Positions 54,812 through 63,962 of a DNA stretch of 64,000 nt are shown in pieces. The notes under the pieces are model-generated. The model searched no databases. It saw only the letters and a program-made list of their open reading frames with translations, and was not told the DNA's origin. The DNA comes from Exobacillus caeni (GTDB lineage: Bacteria; Bacillota; Bacilli; Bacillales; Guptibacillaceae). The stretch spans positions 215,894 through 279,893 of the forward strand of contig NZ_SWLG01000008.1 of NCBI RefSeq assembly GCF_005747095.1. Direction: 5' to 3'. Each line of letters starts with the position of its first letter. Position 1 is the first letter of the stretch. The position numbers and the translations under genes are program-made.

Positions 54812-55429
54812 TTAAAATGCTTCTTCTATCCTCGTGTCACCAGCGGTTACTTCGTATGTTTGTTTATATGTAGCCTCATTCTCTAGTACTTCGACTAGAA
54901 CTGCGGCAACATCTTCTCTTGGAATTTCGCCTTCACTGCTTACCGATTCAGCTGCTTCAATCTTTCCACTGCCCGGTTTGTCCACCAAATGACTGGGACG
55001 GATTATCGTATACGTCAGTCCTTCCTGTCTTAGAAGTTCATCAGGTTCATCCTTCGCACCTGTCGTTCGGGAATCACTATCTTCCGGTTCATTGGCGCGG
55101 ATCGCACTCAAGAAAACAAACCGGTCAATTCCCTGTTTTTTTGTTTCCTTTACAGAGTCAATTACAGCCCGATGGTCAACTAGGACTGTTTTCGTTTCGC
55201 CGGCATTTGGACTCGCTCCGGAAACATAGATAACTGCATCACAATCAGCAAATGCTTCTTCAAAATGTTCATCATTACTGACCGCTACTTCTGTTGCGCC
55301 TAACTTTTTCATTTCCTCAGTCTTGTTGGTTTCGTTTATTACTGCGACAGATTCGTAATTTTTCCTGCTAAGAAATTTGATGACATGTTCTCCCACACTG
55401 CCGCTGGCGCCCATAACTGCAACTTTCAT
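54812..55429 (-). CDS. NAD(P)H-binding protein (YhfK/YwnB-type SDR)
   Basis: A 205-residue atypical short-chain dehydrogenase: dinucleotide-binding VMGASGSVGEHVIK (5-18), FVFLSAIRAN in the middle, and YTIIRPSHLVD late. Typical of the YhfK group that binds NAD(P)H and may act as a reductase or redox sensor. ATG at 55429 with AAGGAGG upstream. Confidence 0.85.
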   Translation of the reverse strand: MKVAVMGASGSVGEHVIKFLSRKNYESVAVINETNKTEEMKKLGATEVAVSNDEHFEEAFADCDAVIYVSGASPNAGETKTVLVDHRAVIDSVKETKKQGIDRFVFLSAIRANEPEDSDSRTTGAKDEPDELLRQEGLTYTIIRPSHLVDKPGSGKIEAAESVSSEGEIPREDVAAVLVEVLENEATYKQTYEVTAGDTRIEEAF

Positions 55430-55571
55430 CTTAAATCCCTCCTTAAACGGGTTACTCTTTTTTTACCACTCTTTTTTTGATTAAAACCTTTTTATTGAAA
55501 TATTAGGCATGCATTTCTTTGTGTTTTTGCTACATTCTAATACTGTTATTATCTTTGAAGGAGGGAATTCC

Positions 55572-55757
55572 ATGGGAAGGATGGATCATGGTCAAAAAGG
55601 CAATAACCATAAGAAAAAAATCTCACAGGCGCCTAATCAGACTGGTGGCTTGAGTAAAGAAGAAGTCGAACTTTCAAAAGAACTGGCTGAGACTTACGAA
55701 TACGAAGAAAAGCCAGGCTTTGAACCTACAGATGTTCAAAGAAAGAAACAAAAGTAA
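55572..55757 (+). CDS. Small YfhD-like spore protein
   Basis: 61 residues, basic N-terminus and acidic/basic C-terminus without hydrophobic segments: MGRMDHGQKGNNHKKK ... ELSKELAETYEYEEK. The MGR start, the lysine-rich block and the E-L-S-K-E-L-A segment resemble the sporulation protein YfhD, but the match is partial. ATG at 55572 follows GGAGGGA; the upstream extension lacks a ribosome site. Confidence 0.55.
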   Translation: MGRMDHGQKGNNHKKKISQAPNQTGGLSKEEVELSKELAETYEYEEKPGFEPTDVQRKKQK

Positions 55758-55798
55758 AAAAAATGCCCCGCATAAATCTGCTGGGGGCATTTTTTTTC
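55756..55798. terminator. Bidirectional terminator
   Basis: AAATGCCCC pairs with GGGGGCATTT around a 13-nt loop with an A-run before and T-run after. It serves the YfhD-like gene and thrZ. Confidence 0.9.
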
Positions 55799-55822
55799 TT
55801 GGGAATTGGTTATGGGAAATAA

Positions 55823-57742
55823 TCAAGATAAATCTTTAGCACTTATAGCATCCAAAACCTTTTTCTTATAATCCTCCAGTGTCATGGCTTTTGAACTGTC
55901 CTGTCCGTACCTTCTGACGTTAACAGAATTATTCTCCGCTTCTTTATCACCCACAACCAGAAGATATGGGATTTTTTTCACCTGTGCCTCTCGGATTTTA
56001 TACCCGAGTTTTTCACTGCGAAAATCCGCTTCTACCCGTATGCTATTCTTGCTTAACTGGTCAACGATCGATTGTGCATATTCATGGTGGACCTCTGAAA
56101 CCGGAATTACCTTTGCCTGTACTGGAGCGAGCCAGACAGGGAAAGCTCCTGCAAAGTGTTCAACAAGAATACCGAAGAATCGGTCTAACGAGCCAAGGAT
56201 TGCCCGATGGATAACAACAGGCCGTTCCTTTTCACCTCGTTCTCCAACATAGTGCAAATCAAACTTCTCCGGCATTTGAAAGTCGAGCTGAACAGTTGCG
56301 CATTGATGACTGCGATTCAACGCATCTTTAATGTGAAAATCGATTTTCGGTCCATAAAAAGCTCCATCACCCTCATTAAGGTCATAATCGTAGTTCATTT
56401 CATCTAAAACTTTTTGAAGTGCTCCTTCGGCTTTCTCCCAGAGCTCATCACTTCCCATCGAGTCTTCCGGCCTTGTTGATAATTCTACTCTATACTCAAA
56501 TCCCAAAACTTGATATACCTGGTCGATAATGTCCAGGACTCTTTTGATCTCTTCTTCAATCTGCCCCGGAGTTACGAAGATATGTGCATCATCCTGGCAG
56601 AAAGTACGTACTCTCAACATGCCGTTCAATGCTCCGCTGAACTCATGGCGATGCACCTGGCCAAACTCAGCGATCCGGAGAGGGAGATCACGATATGATC
56701 GTAACTTGTCTTTAAAAATAAGCATATGTCCAGGGCAGTTCATTGGCTTAAGCACGTAGTCTGATTCATCCACTTTAGAAAAGTACATATTCTCCTTATA
56801 GTGCTCCCAGTGCCCTGACTTTTCCCATAAGCGTTGATTCATCATTAGCGGAGTACGGACTTCTTTATAGTTTTCTTTTATTTGCAAGTCCCTAAGAAAG
56901 TTTTCTAGCTCGTTGCGGATGATGTTTCCGTTCGGCAGGTAAAACGGCATGCCTGGCGCTTCTTCTGAGAACATAAACAATTCAAGCTCATTTCCAAGTT
57001 TCCTGTGGTCTCTCTTCTTCGCTTCCTCAAGGAATTGAAGATGGTCATTCAGATCCTTTTTATTTGCAAAAGCAACACCATATATTCGCTGGAGCATCTG
57101 ATTATCACTGTTGCCACGCCAATATGCCCCGGATACGTTCATAAGCTTTATAGCTTTTAACATCCCAGTTCTCGGCAGATGTGGTCCTCTACAAAGATCA
57201 AAGAATTCTCCCTGTTTATAGATTGAAACGACCTCATTTTCTGGAATATCGTTCAACAGTTCTAGTTTAAGATGATCGCCTATTTCCTCAAATATTTCCT
57301 GGGCTTTTTCTCTAGAAACCACAATTCGTTCGATAGGAAGGTTTTCCTGAACGATTTTTTCCATTTCTTTTTCAATTTTCGCAAGGTCTTCTAAAGAAAG
57401 GCTTTCTTTCAAGTCCATATCATAGTAAAATCCATTTTCAATGACAGGTCCCACCCCGAACTTTACTTTTCCGTAACTTCTTTTAACTGCCTGTGCCAAA
57501 ATGTGAGCAGCAGTATGACGGGCAATTTCCACTCCAGCCTCAGAATCGTTTAAAACGATTTCTACAGAAGCATCCTTTTCAATTCCTTTTTGCAAATCAA
57601 CAAGCACTCCATCCACTTTTCCAGCAACGGCTTTTTTTCTTAAGCTAGGACTAATAAACTGCGCGATCTCTGCAACTGTTGTCTTCCGGGCAAAACCTTC
57701 TTTATGTCCATCTGGAAAAGCAATCATAATTTGTTCCTTCAT
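55823..57742 (-). CDS. thrZ: Threonyl-tRNA synthetase (ThrZ-like), tandem T-box controlled
   Basis: A class II synthetase of about 639 residues: TGS domain (1-60), editing domain with HTAAHILAQAV (HxxxH), core with zinc ligands in MNCPGHM, FCQDDAHIF and VIHRAILGSLDRF, and the anticodon-binding C-terminus. Full length. Bacillus subtilis has a housekeeping ThrS (one T-box) and an inducible ThrZ with three tandem T-boxes; two tandem leaders here favour the ThrZ type. The ATG at 57742 has GGAG about 10 nt upstream. Confidence 0.93.
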   Translation of the reverse strand: MKEQIMIAFPDGHKEGFARKTTVAEIAQFISPSLRKKAVAGKVDGVLVDLQKGIEKDASVEIVLNDSEAGVEIARHTAAHILAQAVKRSYGKVKFGVGPVIENGFYYDMDLKESLSLEDLAKIEKEMEKIVQENLPIERIVVSREKAQEIFEEIGDHLKLELLNDIPENEVVSIYKQGEFFDLCRGPHLPRTGMLKAIKLMNVSGAYWRGNSDNQMLQRIYGVAFANKKDLNDHLQFLEEAKKRDHRKLGNELELFMFSEEAPGMPFYLPNGNIIRNELENFLRDLQIKENYKEVRTPLMMNQRLWEKSGHWEHYKENMYFSKVDESDYVLKPMNCPGHMLIFKDKLRSYRDLPLRIAEFGQVHRHEFSGALNGMLRVRTFCQDDAHIFVTPGQIEEEIKRVLDIIDQVYQVLGFEYRVELSTRPEDSMGSDELWEKAEGALQKVLDEMNYDYDLNEGDGAFYGPKIDFHIKDALNRSHQCATVQLDFQMPEKFDLHYVGERGEKERPVVIHRAILGSLDRFFGILVEHFAGAFPVWLAPVQAKVIPVSEVHHEYAQSIVDQLSKNSIRVEADFRSEKLGYKIREAQVKKIPYLLVVGDKEAENNSVNVRRYGQDSSKAMTLEDYKKKVLDAISAKDLS

Positions 57743-57766
57743 TTTTAACACTCTCCTTTTTAAATA

Positions 57767-58015
57767 AAAATAAAAAAACACATTCATCCCCTATATAGGG
57801 GCGAATGTGTCATTCGCGGTTCCACCCTGATTCCTGCCAGTATAAACAAAGGCCGGCAGCTCAATTGGCTTTAACGCAGCTAACGGCAAAGGTTACTGTA
57901 TACTTCACCTTGCAGCTCAAAGGGGGTAGATTATTCTTCTGCGTTAGGAAGTTTCCAGCAATCCTTCCCTCTCTGTTAACCGGTATAAATAACCCATGGC
58001 CTTATCATCGCTTTC
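57767..58015 (-). ncRNA. Proximal threonine T-box leader of thrZ
   Basis: Minus strand: Stem I with GGAAACTTCC and AGCTG features, an ACC specifier at 57927-57925, the T-box CAGGGTGGAACCGCGAA (about 57832-57816) and the terminator ACACATTCGCCCC/GGGGATGAATGTGT followed by seven T. Confidence 0.94.
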
Positions 58016-58021
58016 ATTTTC

Positions 58022-58275
58022 TTGAAAAATAAAAACACACTGCATCCCGCAAAGGGACGAGTGTGTTTGCTCGTGGTTCCACCCTGATTCCCGCCTGATA
58101 AATCTGGCGGCTCAATCGCTTTAACGCAGCTCCTGCGGTACTGGTTACTGGATTTCATCAGTACAGCTCAAAGGCGGTAAGTTAGATTCACTTTGTTAGG
58201 AAGTTTCCAGCTACCCTTCCCTCTCTGTTAACGGTGAGAAATAACCCATGTCCTTTTCATCGCTTTTCATAAGTC
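58022..58275 (-). ncRNA. Distal threonine T-box leader of thrZ
   Basis: A second complete leader directly upstream of the first and clearly homologous to it: an ACC specifier at 58178-58176, the T-box CAGGGTGGAACCACGAG (about 58092-58076) and terminator AAACACACTCGTCCC...GTGTGTTTTTATTTTT. Transcription must pass both terminators in series. Confidence 0.94.
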
Positions 58276-58293
58276 GTTGTAGATGTAATTAAT

Positions 58294-58322
58294 AATATAG
58301 AAAAATCGAAATGCTTTGTCAA
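58294..58322 (-). promoter_or_regulatory. SigmaA promoter of the thrZ leader
   Basis: TTGACA (58322-58317), a 17-nt spacer and TATATT (58299-58294) on the minus strand; near-consensus. Confidence 0.92.
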
Positions 58323-58409
58323 TAGGTTTTTTGAAGAGTTTTACATTTTTTCTCTCCCTGCAGCTCTTTTTTAAAAAGATGAACCCAAAGTCTTCATCAA
58401 TAAGGAGCT

Positions 58410-59324
58410 TTATAACAAGTTATTTATTTCTTTCATCAAAACTTCTACGCGTTTTTTGTAGTATCGCCCTTTTTCCTGGATTTTAAGCTGGGAGATGAAT
58501 AGGTTTGCGAGCATTACGGCTGTGTCAAGTCTATATAATCGGACGACGATCGGTGGCAATGAATGGGAGATCTCACTGTCTCCGTATCCTTCTATAAACT
58601 CTGCCCACGAGATTTCATTTGTTTCTGCAATCCTCATTAAATCGAGCAAAGGGTGCCCAATCAATGCGTTATCCCAGTCAACAATCGCTTTTACTTCTCC
58701 TTTCTGCCCGATTAGGTTAACAGGCCGAACATCCATATGGAGCAACCTTTTTACATTACTACCAGGCTCTAAAATTTGTTCAATATCATTAGAAATTGGC
58801 AATTTATAGTCACTTGATGTGATCCGATTGAACGCTCCCATCCGTGAGACAAGCCGTTTGGCTATATGCTTTTCTAGTGTTTCTTCGCTTTCATTTGGAA
58901 AATCGAGATCATGTACAGGCATGTTATGTAGATTTTTAACCGTAAGACCGATTTTTCGTGGACTTATCGGAACGGAATCAGCTGCCACAAACTCAGAAAT
59001 CAAGAAATCGAGTTCTTCACCGAAATGTAATCCAAGTATGCCGGGAACCGGTATACCATTTTTAATGCAATACGTTGAGAGGTTTGCTTCCTTTTGCAAT
59101 GACAGACGGCTGCTGAATGTCTTCTCGTTGATATTTGAAACTTCTTTATGCCATGGCACTCGAAAAGCTAGAGGACCATGTTCAGAATTCCCGCGAAATA
59201 CAACATTTTGAACACCGCTTCCTGCAATCTCCAATTCACTTACATTCATTTCTTTATATCCTGTGGCCAAAACTATTTCAAGCTTTTTACGTATTTGTTC
59301 TGCTTTCACTTGCAGATCATTCAT
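58410..59324 (-). CDS. Phosphotransferase of the APH fold
   Basis: A 304-residue kinase-fold protein. N-lobe with NVVFRGNS and LAFRVPW, catalytic loop LHMDVRPVN (the usual HGD has become HMD) and metal motif IVDWDNA. Possibly an aminoglycoside or small-molecule phosphotransferase; no substrate evidence. ATG at 59324 with CAGGAGATGGG upstream. Confidence 0.82.
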   Translation of the reverse strand: MNDLQVKAEQIRKKLEIVLATGYKEMNVSELEIAGSGVQNVVFRGNSEHGPLAFRVPWHKEVSNINEKTFSSRLSLQKEANLSTYCIKNGIPVPGILGLHFGEELDFLISEFVAADSVPISPRKIGLTVKNLHNMPVHDLDFPNESEETLEKHIAKRLVSRMGAFNRITSSDYKLPISNDIEQILEPGSNVKRLLHMDVRPVNLIGQKGEVKAIVDWDNALIGHPLLDLMRIAETNEISWAEFIEGYGDSEISHSLPPIVVRLYRLDTAVMLANLFISQLKIQEKGRYYKKRVEVLMKEINNLL

Positions 59325-59348
59325 TTTCCCATCTCCTGTTTCAATCCC

Positions 59349-59390
59349 AAAAAAAGTCGTTACTTCTTCGTTAGGATTAGAAGTAACGAC
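59349..59390 (-). terminator. Terminator after the CoA-binding gene
   Basis: GTCGTTACTTC pairs with GAAGTAACGAC; on the minus strand it is followed by seven T. Confidence 0.92.
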
Positions 59391-59401
59391 CTGGCTTATC
59401 T

Positions 59402-59815
59402 TTATCTTGTTAACGAATGCTCTACCTTAATACAGCGGTTCATGATGACAGTCATTCCATGTTCTTTCCCGTACTTATAAGCTTCTTCGTTTTCTACACC
59501 AAGCTGAGCGAAAAACACGTCGGCTCCAATTTCTACAGCATCCTTCATAATTTCGGGCAGGTATTCACTTCTCCTGAAGACGTTGACAATGTCTACATGG
59601 CCATCAATATCTTTCAATGAGCCAACAGCCTTGACGCCAAGGGCCTCATCAATGTTTGGATTGACAGGAATAATCTCATAACCTGCATCCTGCATAGCTT
59701 TTGAGACAGAATTAGAAGTTCTTGCAGGATCATCGGATAGTCCGACTACTGCAATCCGATTTTTTGTCTTCAATATCTTTCCTATTTCATCTCTACTGGG
59801 GTTTTCAATTGCCAT
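59402..59815 (-). CDS. CoA-binding domain protein (YneT/YccU-like)
   Basis: A 137-residue Rossmann CoA-binding domain: RIAVVGLSDDPARTSNSVSKAM near residue 20-40, GYEIIPVNPNIDE, HVDIVNVFRR and WAQLGVENEEA-like FAQLGVENEEA. The family binds CoA; the role is unknown. I choose the ATG at 59815, 5-6 nt after GAGGTGG, over an in-frame GTG at 59824. Confidence 0.88.
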   Translation of the reverse strand: MAIENPSRDEIGKILKTKNRIAVVGLSDDPARTSNSVSKAMQDAGYEIIPVNPNIDEALGVKAVGSLKDIDGHVDIVNVFRRSEYLPEIMKDAVEIGADVFFAQLGVENEEAYKYGKEHGMTVIMNRCIKVEHSLTR

Positions 59816-59917
59816 TTGGACCACCTCTTCACTTGTAATCGCTTACTTTAATCTTAACCGAAAAGGGAAATTTTTTCTATTTATTAGTTTCCTTAAGCTA
59901 TATTAAGTTGCATTATT

Positions 59918-59962
59918 TTATAAAAGAAAGAAGAGTGTTTGCCAATGTTGGCCACACTCTAC
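59918..59962 (-). terminator. Terminator after the 59974 MBL hydrolase gene
   Basis: AGAGTGT pairs with ACACTCT with inner GCCAA/TTGGC; on the minus strand it is followed by TCTTTCTTTTA. Confidence 0.7.
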
Positions 59963-59973
59963 AATGAAGCTTT

Positions 59974-60729
59974 CTATCTCATTATAAAAACCGCTTCATC
60001 TCGCTGTTCAACTAAAAACTTTATCTGCTCTTTCACATTTTCATTACATAAACCGCCGTGGTAACAAATTACGCTCTCTATATCATAATCTAGAAGCTTT
60101 TTAAGAGAATGAACAGCTGTTTTTAAATCCAGGGTTGTTTGTTTGACCGGTCCCTTTAAGGATCCATCGATTGCAATTAATCCATCGCCTGCCAAAAGTG
60201 TCTTGCTTTGCTTCAAGTAAAGTGATACATGGCCAGCCGTATGCCCTGGTGTATGGATCACTTGAATACCGCCGAAATAAGGTAGCTCCTGTCCGTTCCT
60301 TATCGTTTCATCAACTTTGGACTTCGGTGGATTTTCATACAAATGTTTCACGGGTTCAGGTAATACATTCCATTCTTCGCGACTCATTTTTGCTGGGTCT
60401 GATTTGATTAATGGTCGTTCTCCTTCGATGTATGGCTTGTCAAGCTCGTGGGCGTATACTGTTATAGGATTAGTTGATGACTTTATAACTTCCGGTAAAC
60501 TGCCAACATGGTCAAGGTCCTGGTGGGTAAGTATTACTGCTTTTAGCTTTTCAAAAGGTACTCCTGCATTATTGATCGCTTCTAATATCTGAGGGAATTG
60601 CCCTGGCATACCAGTATCAACTAAAACGGCTTCCTTTTCATCCCATATCAGCGTTGGATAAATAGCGGCGCTCCGTCCGAATGCCTCAAATCCAATTTCT
60701 AACATATCAACCCCATTAGCAACCTTCAT
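59974..60729 (-). CDS. MBL-fold metallo-hydrolase
   Basis: 251 residues. Zinc motif LTHQDLDHVGS (about 67-77), then VIHTPGHTAGHVSLY, a LLAGDGLI motif and CYHGG late. Glyoxalase II-like; the substrate is unknown. It ends in a terminator. ATG at 60729 is preceded by AGGAGG. Confidence 0.87.
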   Translation of the reverse strand: MKVANGVDMLEIGFEAFGRSAAIYPTLIWDEKEAVLVDTGMPGQFPQILEAINNAGVPFEKLKAVILTHQDLDHVGSLPEVIKSSTNPITVYAHELDKPYIEGERPLIKSDPAKMSREEWNVLPEPVKHLYENPPKSKVDETIRNGQELPYFGGIQVIHTPGHTAGHVSLYLKQSKTLLAGDGLIAIDGSLKGPVKQTTLDLKTAVHSLKKLLDYDIESVICYHGGLCNENVKEQIKFLVEQRDEAVFIMR

Positions 60730-60866
60730 AGATTTACCTCCTCTTAATCCTTTTGCAGTACATTGATCCAGGCATGCTTTCTAAAGACGCATGTAAAAAG
60801 ATGCCATTTTCTCCCGATATATTTTATTTTATTTTTCTTAAAAAGAAACTCCTTAAAAATCGCCGC

Positions 60867-60907
60867 GAAAAATAAACCCAGGCAGAAGTCATGTTTCTTC
60901 CGGGTTA
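60867..60907 (-). terminator. Terminator after the 61022 acetyltransferase gene
   Basis: On the minus strand AACCC...AGAA pairs with TTCT...GGGTT, followed by TATTTTTC. Confidence 0.65.
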
Positions 60908-61021
60908 TCTTTTATCCTTATTGCTATCAGGATGAACTTTCCGTTTCTCTATCGCCCGTTTTTTTACCGATCCTCTATCCCTCGCAAAATGTGTACTATT
61001 TAATTGCAGTAGATGACTTGC

Positions 61022-62011
61022 TTATTTTATTTTTTTCCTCACTCGATAATGGCCTCCTGGAGATACTTGATAACCCAGCTTTTTATTTATAGCAAGCATC
61101 GGGACGTTTAATGAGTCATTATCCGTTCTCATTTTTTCGATCTTAAAAGATTGAGCGAGTTGAATCGCTGTCAGTTTCAAGGATAGGGCTACATGCATCC
61201 GGCGATAATCCCGGTCAACTCCAGTATAATCATTGAACCATTCCTTGTTTCCTTCGCGTGGAATGAGAATTGTCATCCCTATGTATTTTCCATCCTTTTT
61301 AGCGAGGATCATACCTTCCGGAAAATCTGAAACAATCTCTTTCCATTCTTCTTCCTCTGGAATATCATCTTCCGTCATAGCAGGATTGTCCCATAGCGTC
61401 TTTTTAAACAAATTAAAAATTTCTGTATGTAATTGTACGTCATTCACACTTCTTGCATCTTCAAAATGGATACCAGAAAGTTTAACTTCCTCAAGTACAC
61501 TATCGAATGCATCAGCATTAAACGTTGTGATATCAAGTGTAGACTGATATAAATGCCTTTCGGTCTGATATCCCCGTCTGGAAGAAAAGCTGTTTGATTC
61601 CAGCTCATGATCGGGAACCTCTCCCAGTAAAAAAGAAGCCCCTTTCTCCTTTCCCCATGCTTCCAACTCTATCAAAAGCTGAGAGCCTACACCTCTTTTA
61701 CGAAAATCGGGATGAACAATCAGTTTGCTTGCAAGTCCCCCGGGCTCAGCAAATGGTGTTCTCCAACCAGATGCAAAACCTATTACCTTATCTTCGTTAG
61801 AAACAGCCACTAATCGCTCCCTGCAAAAACCTGTTAACATCCCCTGGTCATTAAAACTGGTCCTATCTTTTACCGGGATATTTTCGTCTTCTTTTATTAG
61901 CGCTTCAACTGAAATCTTCTCTCTACCGAAAAGGCTCTCATTTAAAGAAAGTAATGTTGATATTGTTTCATAGTCTTCCGGGAGGTTCACTTGCCTTATT
62001 TTATTAGTCAT
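61022..62011 (-). CDS. Tandem-GNAT acetyltransferase
   Basis: About 329 residues made of two GNAT-like halves. The first has a clear acetyl-CoA loop KLIVHPDFRKRGVGSQLL (about 100-117); the second has GMTILIPREGN and GVDRDYRRMHVALSLKL. It resembles double-GNAT proteins that may acylate hydroxyl or amino groups. The ATG at 62011 follows AGGAGACTAG. Confidence 0.83.
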   Translation of the reverse strand: MTNKIRQVNLPEDYETISTLLSLNESLFGREKISVEALIKEDENIPVKDRTSFNDQGMLTGFCRERLVAVSNEDKVIGFASGWRTPFAEPGGLASKLIVHPDFRKRGVGSQLLIELEAWGKEKGASFLLGEVPDHELESNSFSSRRGYQTERHLYQSTLDITTFNADAFDSVLEEVKLSGIHFEDARSVNDVQLHTEIFNLFKKTLWDNPAMTEDDIPEEEEWKEIVSDFPEGMILAKKDGKYIGMTILIPREGNKEWFNDYTGVDRDYRRMHVALSLKLTAIQLAQSFKIEKMRTDNDSLNVPMLAINKKLGYQVSPGGHYRVRKKIK

Positions 62012-62130
62012 GTTTTCTAGTCTCCTAATAGTACAATTTAACAAAGATAATTATTCTTTCTTTTTGGCTTCTTTTCCTGCTTTTTCAAAAAAACTGTCCA
62101 TATATAGAATTACTTTATGTATTACACCAA

Positions 62131-62451
62131 TCACTCAGCTCTTATTTCTGGCTGATATATATAATCTTCAAGGCAAATGGAGTTACTGTTTTTAAATATT
62201 ACCCCTTCGCTCTCAAGCGACATTTTCTGAACGTAAAATAGTTCCTCATTTTCCAAAGCTACTTCTCCATTTCTATTGACCACGCGATGCCATGGAAGGT
62301 TATGCTTGCTGCTCATAGAATGAAGTATGCGGACAACCTGCCTCGCCCCTTTTGGACTTCCGGCTAATTTCGCAATTTGTCCATATGTCATAACCTTTCC
62401 ACTTGGAATTTGTTTAATAATTGTTACTACCCGTTCTGTAAAGCTTTCCAA
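62131..62451 (-). CDS. Alkyltransferase-like protein (ATL; MGMT homologue lacking the active Cys)
   Basis: 106 residues of MGMT/Ada C-terminal fold. The DNA-recognition helix is intact (GKVMTYGQIAKLAGSPKGARQVVR, part quoted). The active-site PCHRV is PWHRV, with W54 in place of the cysteine, the mark of ATL proteins that bind O6-alkylguanine and hand it to nucleotide excision repair rather than demethylate it. Start TTG at 62451 with AAGGGGAG upstream. Confidence 0.92.
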   Translation of the reverse strand: MESFTERVVTIIKQIPSGKVMTYGQIAKLAGSPKGARQVVRILHSMSSKHNLPWHRVVNRNGEVALENEELFYVQKMSLESEGVIFKNSNSICLEDYIYQPEIRAE

Positions 62452-62473
62452 TGTGATTCTCCCCTTACGATCC

Positions 62474-63238
62474 TCAACTCTTTATGACTTCCACAGCGAT
62501 CCCTTTTTGTCTTAACTTATTAAGCTCATTTTCAGAAGCTTCCCAATCTGTTATTACTCTTCCTACCTTCTCAGCAGGCAAAACACGCACAAAAGTTTCT
62601 TTTCCTATCTTATCCCCCGACATTAAACAGATACTTTTCCTTGATGCTTTCTCTACTGCCCGCTGAAATACAGCAACCTCCGTGGTGTTGGTGCTAAGTC
62701 CATAATTTGCGCTTAATCCTCCCCCAGTGGAAAAAGCGATGTCTATTTTGAACATCCCCATATATTCACTGGCAAAGGCATCTGTTATGTTGCCGGAAGT
62801 TTTTATTTTTCCAGGAACCATTATCGTTTCAATGTTTTCATTCCCCTTTATCGAATCTGCGATCTTGAGTGAATTAGTGATTACGGTAAATGGAAAATCC
62901 TCTGGCAAGTGTTTTACCATTATATAGTGGATGGATCCTCCTCCTATAAAGACCACATGCTCTTTTTTAATCATTTCTGCTGCTTTTTTAGCAATCGCAT
63001 TTTCCGGTTCGGTCCCTTCGTTAAAGCGGATCGAAGGTGGCTGGGAATAGCTGCGCACTTTAGCCGGAATAGCACCGCCGTGTGTCCTTTCTATCAATCC
63101 TCTTTCTTCCAGCACTGCTAAATCTCTTCTGACGGTATCGATTGATACAGACAGTTGATCAGTTAGCTCTTTTACTAAAACCCGCTTCTGATCTTTTATT
63201 AAATCAAGAATTTTCTGTTGACGTTCCTCAGCAAACAT
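62474..63238 (-). CDS. DeoR family transcriptional regulator
   Basis: 254 residues: N-terminal DeoR helix-turn-helix (KELTDQLSVSIDTVRRDLAVLEERGLI, part quoted) and the C-terminal sugar-phosphate-sensing domain with STGGGLSANYGLST and LMSGDKIGKETFV. It should control sugar-related genes. The ATG at 63238 overlaps the 3' end of the MurA-like gene by 11 nt, so they are probably translated together. Confidence 0.92.
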   Translation of the reverse strand: MFAEERQQKILDLIKDQKRVLVKELTDQLSVSIDTVRRDLAVLEERGLIERTHGGAIPAKVRSYSQPPSIRFNEGTEPENAIAKKAAEMIKKEHVVFIGGGSIHYIMVKHLPEDFPFTVITNSLKIADSIKGNENIETIMVPGKIKTSGNITDAFASEYMGMFKIDIAFSTGGGLSANYGLSTNTTEVAVFQRAVEKASRKSICLMSGDKIGKETFVRVLPAEKVGRVITDWEASENELNKLRQKGIAVEVIKS

Positions 63239-63962
63239 CAAGATTCACTCCTACTTCAGGCTCGCTAGTTTGGCATTCTTTCAAATTTGCTCCAATCCCG
63301 CGAAAAAGTTCCGTGATAGATGAACACCCACGTTCAATGTGCTCTACTCCGGTTATCCTTGTTATTCCTTCCGTCATAAGGCCTGCAAGTATCAGGCAAG
63401 TTCCCGCTCTAACGTCGGTTGCATGGACCCAGTTTCCTTTAAGTGTTTGGTTCCCTAAAATATAAGCGCTGTTGCCCTTAACTTCTATAGAAGCTCCCAT
63501 TCTCTTGAGTTCAGGTATATGGTTGAATCGATTAGGATAAATTGGATCGGTTATAATACTTTTGCCTTCTGGAACAAGTAAAAGGGAAGTTATCGGCTGC
63601 TGGAGGTCTGTGGCAAATAATGGGTACATCCCCGTCTTTACCCTCGTTGCTTTCAGCCTTCCGCTCGCTTTTTGAACCGAAACAGATTTTTCCCCCACGC
63701 TAAATTCCATCCCAACTTCCTTTAGCTTCTCTAAACAGGATGTTAAATGTTCCGGGATGATGTTTTCGATCGTAACACTTCCTCCTGTTACTCCTGCAGC
63801 CATAAGCATCGATCCTGCTATTAGCCGATCAGGAATCACTTCGTATTCTGTACCCTTAAGTTCTTTTACTCCATCGATAACAATTTTATCCGTTCCAGCA
63901 CCCTTTACCTCCCTCTGTAAAGCCAGTATATCTTTAAAATGCTCCTGATTTCTTAGGATTTC
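63228..63962 (-). pseudogene. MurA-like UDP-GlcNAc enolpyruvyl transferase, C-terminal part only
   Basis: The frame encodes about 245 residues matching roughly the second half of MurA (EPSP-synthase fold): VKGAGTDKIVI, PDRLIAGSML, IPEHLTSCLEKLKEVG, TDLQQPITSL, NRFNHIPELKRMGA, DVRAGTCLILAGL. Upstream the frame is closed by TAA at 63963-63965 where more MurA sequence should follow, so the N-terminal half with the catalytic cysteine (PCS-type) loop is missing in this frame. What lies beyond 64000 is not seen. Either a remnant, or a gene broken by a frameshift. Its stop overlaps the DeoR start. Confidence 0.65.
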
